Positions 1-11,146 are shown, counted from the stretch's first letter. The stretch is DNA of 64,000 nucleotides from Alviniconcha marisindica (GCA_018857735.1 JABMCL010002049.1:1052001-1116000); one strand, 5' to 3'. A program made the numbers and translations. The notes: generated from the letters alone by a model not told the origin.

Positions 1-31
1 GAGTAACAAGCGTGGCCTGGTGGCATTGCAG

Positions 32-84
32 ATGATGGCGACGGCATCCTCAGCAGAGACGAGTTCGTCCAGTACTTCACAGCA
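32..84 (+). CDS. EF-hand protein, penultimate exon (partial gene)
   Basis: The exon starts after the acceptor ttgcag and ends at a consensus donor, GCA|gtaagt. It enters in phase 2 and reads DGDGILSRDEFVQYFTA. This is the second half of a calcium-binding EF-hand loop: acidic residues at loop positions 3 and 5, the invariant Gly at 6, a hydrophobic residue at 8 and the bidentate Glu at 12, followed by the F helix. The first loop residue and all N-terminal domains lie left of the window. A stop codon in the same frame at bases 4-6 shows the coding part cannot extend to the window edge. The exon ends in phase 0, which fits the short terminal exon at 1231. The family member cannot be named from this fragment. 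The polypyrimidine tract is weak, which lowers confidence. Confidence 0.62.
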
Positions 85-1230
85 GTAAGTCATTCTTTGT
101 TTCCGCTGCCAGGTACGTGGCGGTCTTTAGGGTAGGGTCCGTCCGTTCTGACGTAGCGGACTTATTTACCACCAGTCGTGATTGAGCGGTGAGGCGATGG
201 TTCGATCCTCGCACTGACGTGACGCGGCTTTGATTTCTGTGGCGCGTCGCATGTCTGTGTCGGCCCTGCCAAGTTTCACTTCTAGCCTACGTTATGTGAC
301 AGCACTTTTCGGGCTGTCTGTTTGTGGTTTTCTAAGGGGAGCCTACTCCAGTTTTTGTAACTGGATTGTTTCAGCGTTTTCTCTCTCCGGCTCTGTCTGT
401 CTGTCTGACTCTCCGTCTCTCTCTGTCTGTCTGACTCTCCGTCTCTCTCTCTCTTGTTTGTCTGTTTGTTGTTGTTTGTTTGTTTTGTTTTTGCTTTGTT
501 TTGCCAGACACAGTGTGGCTTTTATTCATATATTATCATGTATCCATCCTTGACAATAATTGTATTCATTCTCTCATTGATTCATACTTCATACGTCTTT
601 CCTGAGACCCTGCCCACGACGTTTTGTGGTTCCGGCTTTATGATTCCGGTTTCTGGTACTGTTTGAGTGTTTTGTATCGAGTACAGGTTGCCAGACAAGC
701 ATTTGCGCCTCGCTTACCACTTTTGTCATCAGAAAAGTGCCCTCCATCTGCGTATAGTTATACTTTATAGGACGCAATATGACGTCCTGCTTGAACTGCA
801 ACATTTTACGACATACTGACGTCAAACAGTCCTCAGAAGAAGCCGTTTTAGTTTGCTTAGCATTTTCCCCCAGGCTGATCTTGAAAAGAAAAGTTAATCA
901 GAAATACAAAATTGTTGGCAGTAAAAATGGTAATAAAGTTTTCTCTCTCTTCCTCCCCATTTCTCTTTCTCTCTCTGTCTTCATCTCCCTGCCTCTACAT
1001 CTTCACCCCCCCCCCCCGCCCCCCACCCCCATTCCACCTTCCCTCCCCCTCTCTCTGCTCCCCCCCCCTTTACTATTGCTTTTTGTTTGTCTTCTTCTTG
1101 TTTATATTCTGGTTTTGGGTTATTTCTCTTTCATTATCACAGTTTTCCCCTCCCTCTATAGTAATACAATTTGTTTTATTCATTATTATTTACTACGATT
1201 ATCATACTTACTTTTGATTCCCCTCTACAG
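85..1230 (+). other. Intron of the EF-hand gene
   Basis: This is non-coding sequence between the donor at 85 and the acceptor at 1230. It is strongly C/T-biased, with CTGT/CTCT stretches near 390-450, a poly-C segment near 1005-1070 and T-rich sequence before the acceptor. I see no other gene in it. Confidence 0.5.
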
Positions 1231-1248
1231 ATCTACGAGAACTGTTAG
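1231..1248 (+). CDS. EF-hand protein, last coding exon (IYENC-stop)
   Basis: A strong acceptor (pyrimidine-rich tract ending ccctctacag) at 1230 is followed by ATC TAC GAG AAC TGT TAG. In phase 0 this continues the EF-hand exon as ...FTA-IYENC-stop. Two overlapping poly-A signals (AATAAA at 1312-1317 and 1318-1323) lie about 65 bp after the stop, as expected of a short 3'UTR. The join across a 1146-bp intron is inferred from phase, splice sites and poly-A signals; no transcript was available. Confidence 0.5.
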   Translation: MYENC

Positions 1249-1311
1249 GTAAAGAAAGTGCAGATCACGCCAAGGAGACCTTGTGCCAAATCGAGCCTCT
1301 ATGGAATTTCA

Positions 1312-1323
1312 AATAAAAATAAA
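1312..1323 (+). promoter_or_regulatory. Poly-A signals of the EF-hand gene
   Basis: Two consecutive AATAAA hexamers lie 64 bp downstream of the predicted stop codon. They support this as the 3' end of a plus-strand transcript. Confidence 0.45.
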
Positions 1324-1372
1324 TGCGAGATAAAAAGAAAAGAAAAACGAATTACACCCGAAGTTGTTATTA

Positions 1373-1375
<3 letters not shown>

Positions 1376-1431
<56 letters not shown>
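1376..1431. repeat. (GT)n microsatellite
   Basis: An uninterrupted GT dinucleotide tract of about 56 bp, followed by a short G run. Open frames across it encode only Cys-Val repeats and are not genes. Confidence 0.95.
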
Positions 1432-1432
<1 letters not shown>

Positions 1433-1627
1433 CGGGGGGGTATATTTATCAGGGTGGGGCTTTGGCCTAATTTATCTACCTTATAAGACCATTTACATGT
1501 ACAGGCTACGTGCTAGGTGATAGCCAACGTGGACGGTTCGAGTTTCTATTGTTGTGTCCCTTGTTACAGATTTTGTGTCGACCAAGCTTGTTAACTCCCC
1601 TTATGCTGGCTGAGCGTCGCCAGTAAA

Positions 1628-1662
1628 CCACACACACACACACACATACACACACAGTGACA

Positions 1663-1728
<66 letters not shown>
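1628..1728. repeat. (CA)n microsatellite with small interruptions
   Basis: A CA tract of about 100 bp, interrupted near 1645-1665. The flanks at 1432-1627 and 1729-2591 show no gene or recognisable repeat. Confidence 0.95.
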
Positions 1729-1729
<1 letters not shown>

Positions 1730-2591
1730 CTGCACAGACAGCCGAGAAGGACGTGGAAAAAAGGCTATAATTACTGGTTAGAAAAGGTGAGATTTGAAGA
1801 CCAAATTTGAAGGCAGGGAGAAGGGCTTTGATGAAGAGCGAAAATAAGAAAATTCAAACATTTGTGCCGCAGTTTGAGGAGCCGGTTTAATGAACATGGC
1901 TTTAAAATATGCTCGCGGAAAGCTTTCCAACCCACTGCGCGGTTATAGATATGTGCACGATTCGAAATCACGCCAGCCCCGCCAAATCGCTGCTACCAAA
2001 TCGCTGCTACACACACAAATCGCTGCTACTGCTGCCGGTTACAACTGCGATAGCGTACAGCCGTCCATATATTTAAATGTGACTATAACCTCCCCACTAT
2101 AACCACCCCAAGAATTCCCTACACATCCGCTAGAAACTAACACCAAATGAATCTCCAATCACACCTGAAAAATATGTTACACAAAACCGCATAGCGATCA
2201 TTATTTGCATTGATAATATTAATAATAATGTTGTAATAATAATGCAGTGTGAAGGCACTTACTCAGACGACTGAGTAGGCCCAGAGATTATAAATACACA
2301 GATTGTATTAATAATCTTTGGTAGACGTATATCTTGTAATCAACGGTACCTATGGGACACCGTGGATCTCTGTTAGCAATAATGGTTATTCCCCCTGGTT
2401 ATGAATAAACGTTCACTTTATTAGAACTCTGAGAACCTGCTGTCTGTTCATATGTTGCCAGGAGCTCCGCACACTCAATGACTCTGACAACGCTTCAAAA
2501 AAACTAGTAAAGCCTTGCCCTCCCCAAGACGACACGCTGAATACTTCGCGTGATTTAGTTCTGCCTAATAAACCGTTAGAGACGGTCAGTC

Positions 2592-2932
2592 AACGTGTCG
2601 TCACTGAGGAGAAAGCTCCGCCCACTGAGGTCAGTATAGTCCGACAAAAGTGATGGGGCGCCCACGTGTTTGAAGACTGAGAATCTTACCGGCTGACATG
2701 GAGGAGTTTCATTTGCCCTGTCAGATATCCTGCTTCGCGGGGTGCCCAAAGCCGGACAGACAGCAATTTTCTGTTTCATTGGTTAGACTGCAACAAACTT
2801 CAAAGCTACTTACTGCTGTACATGTAACTGCTTACAATGATCGAGAGGCCATACGTGTTGACAGGGGAGGTAAGTGCCATGGTGGTTCTATTGTGCGCAT
2901 GCCCATCCAGAGCCGCTGTCGTCTGCTAATGG
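2592..2932 (+). repeat. Dispersed repeat A, copy 1
   Basis: About 340 bp resembles 47665-47979 in the same orientation. Shared blocks in the same order include aacgtgtcg, gagaaagctccg, gcgcccacgtgtttgaa, a degenerate gacagacag/cagaaag block, caatgaccgagaagccata-like sequence, gcgcatgccca and ctgtcgtctgctaa. Gaps and substitutions show an old interspersed element. No terminal inverted repeats, pol III boxes or protein domain are visible. The open frame across it (88 codons) is not conserved in copy 2. Confidence 0.75.
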
Positions 2933-3988
2933 CTGACTATTTAGCGGAGGCCGGCAAAAAATGACAACTTGCTGTTATGGTAACTTTTTTGTTTTGTTTT
3001 TTGAACAACGTCAACAAGGTGAAGAGTTTTTAAAAAGATTTCGAAAAGAAGAAAAAGGTGGGGGGGCTGCCATGTTGACAGCAGCCGTTGAAATTCCTGG
3101 AGCGTCTGGAAGAATCAGGGCTTACCCCGAAAAATTTTATACGTTTCGTATTGTCCCATTAAAATTAGCGATATTTTTAAGCGGCTTTTGGTTAACTTCG
3201 GCAATACTTGGCAGTTTTCGGTAACAATTATTATTTTACTTTTGATTTTGATTGGTCAGGCAGGCTCAGCTGATTAGAAAACTTGCATTTTCCCCGCCCT
3301 TTTTAGGTGTTGTGGTTTACTGGTGCGTTTGATTTGATGCAAGGGAGGATTTGATGGCTGCTGAAGTTGGGAAGATTTCCAACATAAAGTTCGCCTCCCA
3401 CCTGAGGTATGTGTTCAGGATGCATGTTCGTGTAGTTTGCTGTGTGAGGAGGTGGATATTTGTTAGTTATTTTAAATGGAAAAATGCAATTTTTAGTGGA
3501 ACATTGCGTTTGAGTGACCGTGTCTTTTTTTATTTTTTTTATTTTTAATTGTTGCTGTTTTGCTTTTTCTTCCCCCTTTCTTTTTTGGTTGTTGCTATTA
3601 TTTGGTTCAACCAAAGTAGTTCATGCTGGTAATTAGGATAGGGTAATTTTTGGTGTATTGGTATTTTGTAGGAAGATGATGTGTTCTCAGCAGAGTCCAT
3701 GGACAGTGGTGCCAGTAGTCTGAAGTTTGCGTCGTTTTGTGAGGTGATTATGTCCCTTGTTTGGTTTTGGTTAATTATCTTTCCGAATTTCGCGTTCACT
3801 TTTGTCTTCTTGTGATGTGGATATATTTGTAGTATATTGCTGGACGTTATGTCGTTGTTATTGTTCATGTTAGTGTTCTGTTGAGATAAGGTTGCTTTCC
3901 AAAATTTGATACTGAGTGGCGTGTACATGGTTCGTTAGTTTTCGTTTACGATCTTTAGTTTTCTTCGTGACGATGCAGAATGCGCACA

Positions 3989-3989
<1 letters not shown>
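2933..3989. other. No confident gene; weak exon-like segment at 3354-3407
   Basis: This stretch is T-rich and mostly featureless. An ATG at 3354 opens MAAEVGKISNIKFASHLR and runs to a donor-like AG|gtatgt at about 3408. A second acceptor/donor-flanked block lies at about 3672-3742. The two do not join in an open frame, so I do not call a gene. Confidence 0.3.
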
Positions 3990-4031
<42 letters not shown>

Positions 4032-4122
4032 ACACCACACGCGCGCGGGCGCATGCACGCACACACACATACATACACGCACGCGCACACGCACGCACGC
4101 ACACGCGCGGACACACACGCAC

Positions 4123-4179
<57 letters not shown>
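3990..4179. repeat. Compound (CA)n/(GCAC)n microsatellite
   Basis: About 190 bp of CA repeats with interspersed GCAC, GCGC and TACA units. All overlapping reading frames encode Thr-His or Cys-Val repeats. Confidence 0.95.
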
Positions 4180-4180
<1 letters not shown>

Positions 4181-4286
4181 GGAGAGAATACAGCAATCCT
4201 TCATTTCATTGTTTTAATCATCTCGGTACAACTGGTCTGTCGTGCTCACTTTGACGTAAGGCCTCCTAGCAACAGCCACCAGTGCT

Positions 4287-4314
4287 TTGAACGGGGGGGG
4301 GGGGGGGGGGGGGG
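4287..4314. repeat. Poly-G run
   Basis: A run of about 25 G. The 4180-5251 surroundings have no recognisable gene. Confidence 0.9.
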
Positions 4315-5251
4315 AATCGAAAAAAATCGGTACTTCATGCTGACAAACGGTTATTCATCAGCTAAAAAGCGACAAGAGGTGACCACCCCCCGAAACGTGA
4401 GTGAAAGCAAGCTGAATTTTTGCATACTGATGAAATTCAGTATGCTTCGTTGTGCGGCTGTTGGCAAAGGCAGACGTACTCAGGGCTGTCCGCAAATCCT
4501 ACGACCTGCGTCGTTGTCACAGCACCCTTCGCTAACCTGCTGCAGTTCGGGCCTGAAACAACAAAGAAAGCGACCTTGGTGGACACCGTACCTTTTTTCC
4601 CTTTTTTATTTTTTACTTTAAAAAAATACCCTTTTTTTTTTTATATGTACAGAACATCAACATCCATTCACATAATTATTTATATTATGCATTTCAATAA
4701 TAAGGGTGGACACCGTTTCTTGCATGCCAGTTCAGGACAGAGATCGTAGACGATACCGCTGGTGTTTGTTCTCAATCAGCTTAATTTAAAAACAAAAAAA
4801 TAATCTTTACGTACTGTGTCCAACTTCAACTGTAGTGAAGAATCAGACACTTTTGAGTTCAGTGCTGGTTTATTTGGGCGGTCAGTCCTTTATCCGCTGA
4901 ACTTGGACATGGACTACAAGATCTTTAACGTTTGCTTATGTGACCTTTTTTGCATGCGTATACACATGGGGGATTTCGGTTGATCTCGGTTGATAGTCTC
5001 ATTCAAAGGACTTTTGCACGTAGGGTCTGCACATAATTCTGACTCCGGAGAAGTCTCCGGGCGGGTGCAAAGCCCAGGATTTAACGGCCGCCCATCCATG
5101 TGATAACTACGCTCGATCGTGCTTAACTTGGCTTTCGGAAGTGAGCACTCTCTCTGCGCTACCGACTCTCCTGTTGTCGTCTTTCGACGTTCGCGTGACG
5201 ACAGTAAAGCTCCGGCTACAGCGTCCCTCCGTAGTTTGTTATACACTTGAT

Positions 5252-5325
5252 GGTAACTGAATTTGAACGGCTTGTCAACCGTACAGGGTCACCTCGAATC
5301 GAACAAACACCGTCACTATAAAGCC
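5252..5325 (+). repeat. Dispersed repeat C, copy 1
   Basis: A short element containing a tgaac-ggc-tgtcaacc...acagggtcacctc block. Variants of it occur at 22930-22990 (inverted), 37398-37470, 44998-45060 and 57664-57725. It sits directly upstream of a tRNA-derived SINE. Confidence 0.6.
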
Positions 5326-5347
5326 GTTCTCGCGTCTAAAACTATGT

Positions 5348-5665
5348 GAGCCGGTTTGGCCTAGCGGTAAGGCTGGTAAGCAGAGGGACGTCGGTTCGAA
5401 TCCGCTTCGGCTCTCCTTTCTCTTCAAAACTTATGGTCTGTGGACACTGTCTTGTGACATTGTGCCTCACAATTAATGAAACATTAAAATGGCTCTCATC
5501 GCTGCCCATCTTAATGCAGGAGTCACTCTGGTGGTGACAGTGCACCGATAAGTATATAATCTCCCTCTTCCCCCACCTCCATATCTCCTTTCCCCCCTTT
5601 TTCCCCGTCCCTAATAAGCCTTATGGTTTCGGTGGACGTTAATTACCATGTTTACTTACTTACAA
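5348..5665 (+). mobile_element. tRNA-derived SINE, full-length copy
   Basis: The 5' head is tRNA-like. An A box (TGGCCTAGCGG, 5357-5367) and a B box (GGTTCGAATCC, 5393-5403) are spaced as in an internal RNA polymerase III promoter. The body runs through an aatggctctcatc block and a gcccatcttaatgcagg block. The tail is the conserved ccctaataagccttatggtttc...ggacgtt...catgtttacttactta segment. A second full-length copy lies inverted at 41461-41778, the head is missing at 35886-36090, and tail-only fragments lie near 6062, 34763 and 34975. Family membership follows from the shared blocks; the LINE partner is unknown. It is not a functional tRNA because the cloverleaf is not maintained. Confidence 0.85.
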
Positions 5666-5812
5666 AAACTACCAAAGTCAAATCGAAAGGAGCTCAGTCT
5701 AAACACAATACAACATTGGACAACCCACTACAGGACAGAAAGGCGCCATTCCGTAATCCAGCTATAGCAAAGCCTATAAATAAGGGAAAAGAGGGTGCAA
5801 TTACAATGCAGT

Positions 5813-5885
5813 GAAATTACAGCATGCTGTCGCCTTGGCTTGGGCTGTGTCACAACACACTGAAACCAGCAAGAATACAAGGACT
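5813..5885 (+). repeat. Isolated monomer related to the 72-bp satellite at 23.8-25.0 kb
   Basis: The segment includes cgccttggcttgggctgtgt, cacaacacactg and agcaagaa, the same blocks in the same order as the tandem unit at 23.8-25.0 kb. It is a single diverged copy about 18 kb from the array. Confidence 0.7.
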
Positions 5886-6019
5886 ACGTTGAAATGCTGT
5901 TATGCGCTGCATAATTATGATGATTATCTTCACCCATGATAGCTCCTTGCATAGCAGCATCCACCCTCCAGAAATAGAGATAACTATTCGGAAGGCGGCA
6001 CCGTGTAGCTGCCCTTGTT

Positions 6020-6110
6020 AGAGTTCAGGAGCTGTGTGAAAGTCGAGGTGGCCGTCCAGAGCTCCCCGCCCCTAATAAGCCTGATGGTTTCTGTGGACGT
6101 AAAGCAACAC
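6020..6110 (+). mobile_element. SINE tail fragment with distinct upstream body
   Basis: A gttcaggagctgtgtga...gtcgaggtgg block is followed by the cctaataagcctgatggttt...ggacgtaaag tail. The same arrangement lies inverted at 34757-34860, so this is a second SINE subfamily sharing the tail of the 5348 element. Confidence 0.65.
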
Positions 6111-6265
6111 TGTAACAAAAGGCCGTGCAGCTGCCCCGGCGACGGGTGGGGGGGGGGGGGGAATCACACACGCAATTCCTTCATCCCATGAACTGCTTTT
6201 GTCAATGGTCAGTTGCTGGGCAGTGCTGCAACAGCATTATTCACTAGACCCGTCTTGTCACCTAC

Positions 6266-6389
6266 CGGCAGTCTTTAGTGGCCAGGAGAGTGCAATCGTT
6301 GCTGTACGTCACTCCGTCCGAGCCGCAAACCGGCCTGTAAATCTTGTAACAGGGCCTTACTGACGGGCATTCTCCCGCCGTGCCGTAGG
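6266..6389 (-). CDS. Kazal-type serine protease inhibitor domain exon (partial gene)
   Basis: Read on the minus strand, the exon enters in phase 2 after TG-repeat-AG and ends at CG|gtaggt. It encodes a Kazal domain. Cysteines appear in CPSVRPC, followed by the family signature PVCGSDGVTYSNDC and a fifth Cys in LLATKDC. The sixth Cys must come from the next exon. Kazal domains are small disulfide-bonded, usually secreted, inhibitors of serine proteases. The residue just after the second Cys (CYKIY) falls around the reactive loop, but the target enzyme cannot be told. No signal-peptide exon or neighbouring Kazal exon could be found, so domain number and start are unknown. The upstream intron ends in the (TG)n tract at 6393-6664, directly against the splice acceptor. 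Confidence 0.8.
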
Positions 6390-6671
<282 letters not shown>

Positions 6672-6974
6672 GCACAAAAAGCGTGAAAGTTATTGCTTTT
6701 GCATGTACCATTGAAACTCTTACAGACGCACACGCACAGACAAAACATATAATTATTATAATGCTGCAGTCTGAAAGGACCGACTTTCTATTCTGTTTCC
6801 AGCACTGTATGTGTGTGTCCAGCAGGGCAAGCTGTCGACAGTGAAGACTTTACTGACAGAATGTCGCATCAAAGCCAAGGCTACAAATGCCAAGTTACTC
6901 ACCTGGAATTCTGTTGTTGGTTGGTACCACTTTGTGTGAATTAAGCCATACATCCCGCTGCAGTTTATTTACCA

Positions 6975-7079
<105 letters not shown>

Positions 7080-7577
7080 CGTAGAACACACATAAAGCCC
7101 TTCATCTAATAATGATTCAAATTCAATTAAAACAACATTCTTTTCAAATGAATCCGGTTTTGTCAAAGAAGACTAGTCCGACCTAGCTTTCGCCAACAAG
7201 AAAAAAGATATTACAATTAAGACTTAAAGTCGAGGCTTTTGTTCTGAAATACTCCGTGATTACCACGACGTTCATTAGTGACAAGTAGCAGGACTGACTA
7301 GAAAACCCCGTCAAGTGTCAGAGCTGATCCAGCGACATTTCCGTCTGAAGCCCAGTGCCAGAGGAGGTGCATGCAACACTGGCTAAATAGGACATTTGTC
7401 GTTGTTATGCGTACCGTTATCCGTCACTAACAAAACTAATTAAACAAAACAAAAAACTAAAAGCTGAATGTGAAATCGATGAGCATTTTAAAACCCTAGA
7501 TGTTTGTTCGTTTTATTTGTTGTTCAGTTTCATCTGTTCAACGTTTTGAAAAGGCTAGTGTATTTAAACGGTTACTC

Positions 7578-7695
7578 AACATACCCCAAATACTCGGAAG
7601 CAAAGCTGTAAATTTAATGTTGTGGCAACTTCATACAAAGATTAATCAACATACCCCAGATACTCAGAAGCAAAACTGTAAATGTTGTGGCAAGC
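7578..7695 (+). repeat. Direct duplication of about 55 bp
   Basis: The block caacatacccca(a/g)atactc(g/a)gaagcaaa(g/a)ctgtaaat, ending in ttgtggcaa, occurs twice in tandem. The rest of 7079-8259 holds nothing recognisable. Confidence 0.8.
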
Positions 7696-8264
7696 TTCAT
7701 ATTGTTGGCAGCAGTCGATTCTTTCTTCCCAGTTGGAAAAAGTGCGTGTTATTCTATGTCAGTGGTGCGGAGTTTCGTATGCAGACTGTTCAGTCAGTTG
7801 TCTCCCTTATATTGCAGATTGAAAACTGCAGATTTTTAATGGTCTGGCTGAATTGTCGCTCATCATAATAACCATCCCTGCCAAAAGTACAGTAAAAATC
7901 TGCACAGATGGCAGATTAGGCAATAATTTGTGCGTATGTAGATTTAATAGCCCAGCACATATGTTCCCGCAGATTTAAAATTACAGAACTGTGTGAGATA
8001 CTGTTGTCGACTTTGGGCCTAATGATTCCAAATGATGCCAAATCTGGAATGAGCTCTGTGGGGCAACACTGTAAAGCATAGTTTTATTACCTGCTCATCT
8101 GTCACATCAGTTTTGAATGTCAGGGTTCCACACGGCGGCAAGCTTCGAGCAGGTCATTTTGACATTTTCCAGTCGCCGGAACAAAGTGGTTTTATTGCCT
8201 GAAGGACAATGACATTTTTGCTTTTCGTTTTATTTGGTTTGGTTGTTCTTGTTTGTGAATGTTT

Positions 8265-8546
8265 TGTTCTCTCGGTCTCTCGGTCTCTTTGTCTCTGTCT
8301 CTCTGCCTGTGTCTCTCTCTGCCTCTCTTTTGTCTGTCTGTCTGTCTGTCCCCCCTCTCTGTCTCTGTCTCTGTGTATGTCCTTTTATTTCTCTGTAGCT
8401 CTATATCTGTATGTCTCTCGCTCTCTTTCTCTGAATGAGTGTTTGCACGTCTCTGTCTCTTTCTATATATACATGTGCATGTGTACCCCTCTCTCCATCT
8501 GTGTATGTATACGTCTATCTCTATATCTCTGCAGTGTGTGTGTACG

Positions 8547-8596
<50 letters not shown>
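8265..8596. repeat. CT-rich simple sequence
   Basis: Degenerate CTCT/CTGT repeats end in a pure (CT)n run at 8560-8596. The frames across it encode Ser/Leu/Cys-rich low-complexity peptides and are rejected as genes. Confidence 0.9.
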
Positions 8597-8599
<3 letters not shown>

Positions 8600-8863
8600 T
8601 GTGTGTTGTTATTGATTTATTTTTTGGGAACAAGACCACGTCACAGCTAGTAACCCTGTCTTCATCCGCATGCAGTAAAAATGATCACCAGTGTTAGTCA
8701 GCTGCAGCCACTGGTACTGGTTCATAAGGAAGCTGCCTTTACGTAGGCTACTTTGTCCTCGAAGCGGTTGATAGAAACAAAGTCACGATAACCTAGACGT
8801 CGTCTGACACGAAATCTTATTGTATGCGTCAGTAACAGCGATTAATTAATTGATCTCTTTTAT

Positions 8864-9053
8864 GTAGTGTCATTCTCCTCTCTCAAGTAGACTCTTGTCG
8901 CATATGACTCTGAATGAATGACTCTAACCTTTCATAGCGTGTTTATGAATATCCATCGACTGACAGCGCTATTTGGTTGTTACATGGCTGGTGCCATGTG
9001 AAACTGCTGCCGTCTCTGTGCACACCATACAACCATGCACAAGTTTACAGTGT
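8864..9053 (+). repeat. Dispersed repeat D, copy 1
   Basis: About 190 bp matches 58716-58942 in the same orientation. Shared blocks include gaatgaatgact, tttgaatatcca-like sequence, gttacatggctggtgcca, gaaactgctgc and atacaaccatgca followed by gtttacagtgt. No protein or pol III boxes are seen in it. It lies next to a tRNA-like element on the opposite strand. Confidence 0.75.
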
Positions 9054-9092
9054 CACTATTTGAAGCTAAGTGCACAGTGTGCATGTGTGCTT

Positions 9093-9303
9093 AGATGTAA
9101 CCAGCAACCCGCACTTTTGGCAGAATGACCGGGATATTTTACATGCTACTGCAGTAACACGGGGGTGGAACGAATACCGAAATAAGAGTCAACACAGAAG
9201 GTTGACCCTAAAGAAGACAGTTCTCCTGCAGCTCCTGCCGGGACTCGAACCCGCGACCTTTCGACCACGAGTGCGGCGCTCTATCACTGAGATATCCCCG
9301 CTA
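9093..9303 (-). mobile_element. tRNA-derived SINE, second family
   Basis: On the minus strand the element starts ggggatatctcagtgatag (A-box-like). It continues to gggttcgagtccc (B box, plus-strand 9240-9252) and then a unique body with ccacccccgtgttactgcag and cggtcattctgcc. The A and B boxes are correctly spaced, but the anticodon arm does not pair, so it is a SINE head and not a working tRNA gene. No second copy is seen in the window. Confidence 0.7.
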
Positions 9304-9639
9304 CCATGAATGACTGACATTGTAAGGGACCAGACTTGATCTGCGTTTTATGCTTAAAACAAGTCAAAGTCACAGCAAGCTAGGCATTGTACGTCTCTTG
9401 TCTCTAACCTGTCTCTCGTGTACGGCTGCCTGACTAACAGCCCCTCACTGTCTTAAAGGAACTAATACCCCGATACCTTTCTATGCCTTATCTTCACTCC
9501 TCCACCCAGTCTCGTCTTCGCACCCGTGGTGTTGACCAAGGAAACAACAACCAACCAACCAACCAACAACCAAGCAAAAAAACGAAATCGAAAAAAAAGC
9601 AACCCCGCCCCTGTTCCAAAAACAACAACAACAACAAAA

Positions 9640-9665
9640 ACACACACACGCACACGCACGCACAC

Positions 9666-9752
<87 letters not shown>
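9640..9752. repeat. (CA)n microsatellite
   Basis: About 110 bp of CA repeats, preceded by CAA and ACCA repeats at 9543-9640. Confidence 0.95.
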
Positions 9753-10027
9753 CACTGCATAGCCAAGCCAAAACGAATGGGAGAAAATGGCACACAGCGC
9801 TGTTCAGATCAATACCCTGAGTTCGTTGAACTATGCCAACTTATTCCCTGTGCAGACTACAATTTTTTGGTGCCCGTGTAAACCCGCCCCTCCCCTCGTC
9901 CAACCAGACATGTGCCAAGAAGAAGAGAAAATAAAAGAAACAGAAATAAAATGAAGATAATGCGAACAAAAAGAGCAGGAGGAGGGAGAAGAAGAAAAGA
10001 AGACAAAGAAGAGAAAGGAGAAAAGGA

Positions 10028-10046
10028 GAGAGAGAGAGAGAGAGAG

Positions 10047-10122
<76 letters not shown>

Positions 10123-10138
10123 CACAGAGAGGTGGGGG
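10028..10138. repeat. Compound (GA)n(CA)n microsatellite
   Basis: GA repeats, CA repeats and then G-rich sequence. The surroundings at 9753-10590 show no gene; the open frames on both strands at 10175-10396 have no recognisable product. Confidence 0.95.
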
Positions 10139-10596
10139 GAGGGGGGGGGCAGAAGAGAAGAAAAAGAAGCATCCATGATATTTTTGGCTGTAGCTGATGC
10201 ACGAAAACCGTTCACCTCTGGAAACGCCCGACTAGTTAGCGAATGGACCCTCGCGTTGCGCAAGTCAGCGGAAGGAATTTTGCTGACAAGCGCTCGCCGA
10301 GCCACAAGCCCGGATGCCAACGAACTCGAAACTAGGTCAGTAGAGGTTGTTGCCACTCTAGGCATTTTTTTCTTTTTTCTTTTCTTTTCTTTATAATCAA
10401 AGGAGCAAACAGTGCAAGCCGTAGGTATACCGGGTAATTTAAAAAACAAAAGCAAAGGTTACTATGGAAAGATGCTAAATACATGTTTTTGAAGTCCGGT
10501 CAGAAAATTCTAGTTTTTACGGCCTGTAGAATTTGTTATTGTTTAGTTGTTTTGACTGATGGTTGATTCCGGCCTATTCAAAATGACTCTTCAACT

Positions 10597-10806
10597 GGTC
10601 TTTGATCGTGCTTTTCTTTTCTTCTTAAAGAAGACTGCTTTAGGCATGCGTATGTCTTTCGGCTTTGCGACTTGGAAAGCCCAGCGTAACTGACCCTGAA
10701 ATACTCTATAGTCTATGCTGGTCAGGCCGGCTCTCTTGGACACTTCTTCGTTGGATACACAGTCTTTCCCACACTCCAAGCCTCGCTTTCTGACACCATC
10801 CTCCAA
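10597..10806 (-). mobile_element. Non-LTR retrotransposon, C-terminal coding fragment
   Basis: The minus-strand frame contains CGKDCVSNEEVSKRAGL, then GQLRWAFQVAK and RMPKAVFF. It matches the typical end of endonuclease/RT-type LINE ORF2 proteins (the W-KD-I-SNEEV-RRTGL and LRW-GHVARM...RIPKA patterns). The usual GHV reads FQV here and no complete ORF remains, so this is a dead fragment. Confidence 0.75.
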
Positions 10807-10824
10807 ACTCTGCCGTCACTGGTT

Positions 10825-10925
10825 ACGCCATTGAACGGCACTCTGTCTCCGCGCATCTGTCCACCGTCGTTGTCAACCCCCTCCGAAAGGTTTGGGTACT
10901 AATAAGACCGTGGAAGTAACATAGT
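10825..10925 (+). repeat. Dispersed repeat G, copy 1
   Basis: Contains ctccgcgcatctgtccaccg and ccctccgaaaggtttgggta followed by an aataaga block. The inverse complement is found at 25845-25990. It adjoins the LINE fragment at 10597-10806. Confidence 0.65.
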
Positions 10926-10945
10926 GTCCAAGCACGCATGTAAAC

Positions 10946-11146
10946 ATGCGTTCCCTCTCGATTTGTGCTTTATTTGTTCTGGCGTACGCAATGTTGGCGG
11001 TTATGCCCCCCGTACCCCCAGCACTGTTGAAATCGTTCAAGCAGTTTCATCTGCCTCCGGTAGAGGAGCCAGGTCTCCACACCTTACAGATGAGGTCGGA
11101 ACGACGACAGTTATGTAACCTGGGTCTTCCTGGAGAGGCGAAGTGA
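10946..11146 (+). CDS. Possible small secreted peptide ORF (66 codons)
   Basis: The frame opens with MRSLSICALFVLAYAMLAV, which has the basic, hydrophobic, small-residue layout of a signal peptide. It continues as a Pro-rich peptide (MPPVPPALLKSFKQFHLPPV). It ends inside the first unit of the 46-bp minisatellite. A possible donor (CCG|gtagag) lies at about 11060. No family is recognised and a chance ORF is quite possible. Confidence 0.22.
   Translation: MRSLSICALFVLAYAMLAVMPPVPPALLKSFKQFHLPPVEEPGLHTLQMRSERRQLCNLGLPGEAK

Noticed and set aside
2698..2964. 88-codon ORF ending near a donor-like ggaggtaagt
   Set aside because: It lies inside dispersed repeat A, and copy 2 at 47.7 kb does not keep the frame.
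3354..3742. Two exon-like blocks (MAAEVGKISNIKFASHLR and a block ending KFASFCE)
   Set aside because: They do not join in an open frame (a stop appears on splicing) and no family is recognised.
3916..4254. Overlapping ORFs of His-Thr or Cys-Val repeats on both strands
   Set aside because: They are translations of (CA)n/(GT)n microsatellites, as are those at 1.3-1.7, 6.3-6.7, 9.5-9.8, 10.0, 15.3, 33.3 and 35.6 kb.
5345..5420. Functional tRNA gene
   Set aside because: A and B boxes are present, but the cloverleaf stems are not complementary and the sequence continues into a repeated SINE body.
9237..9303. Functional tRNA gene on the minus strand
   Set aside because: The anticodon arm does not pair and a SINE body follows; treated as a SINE head.
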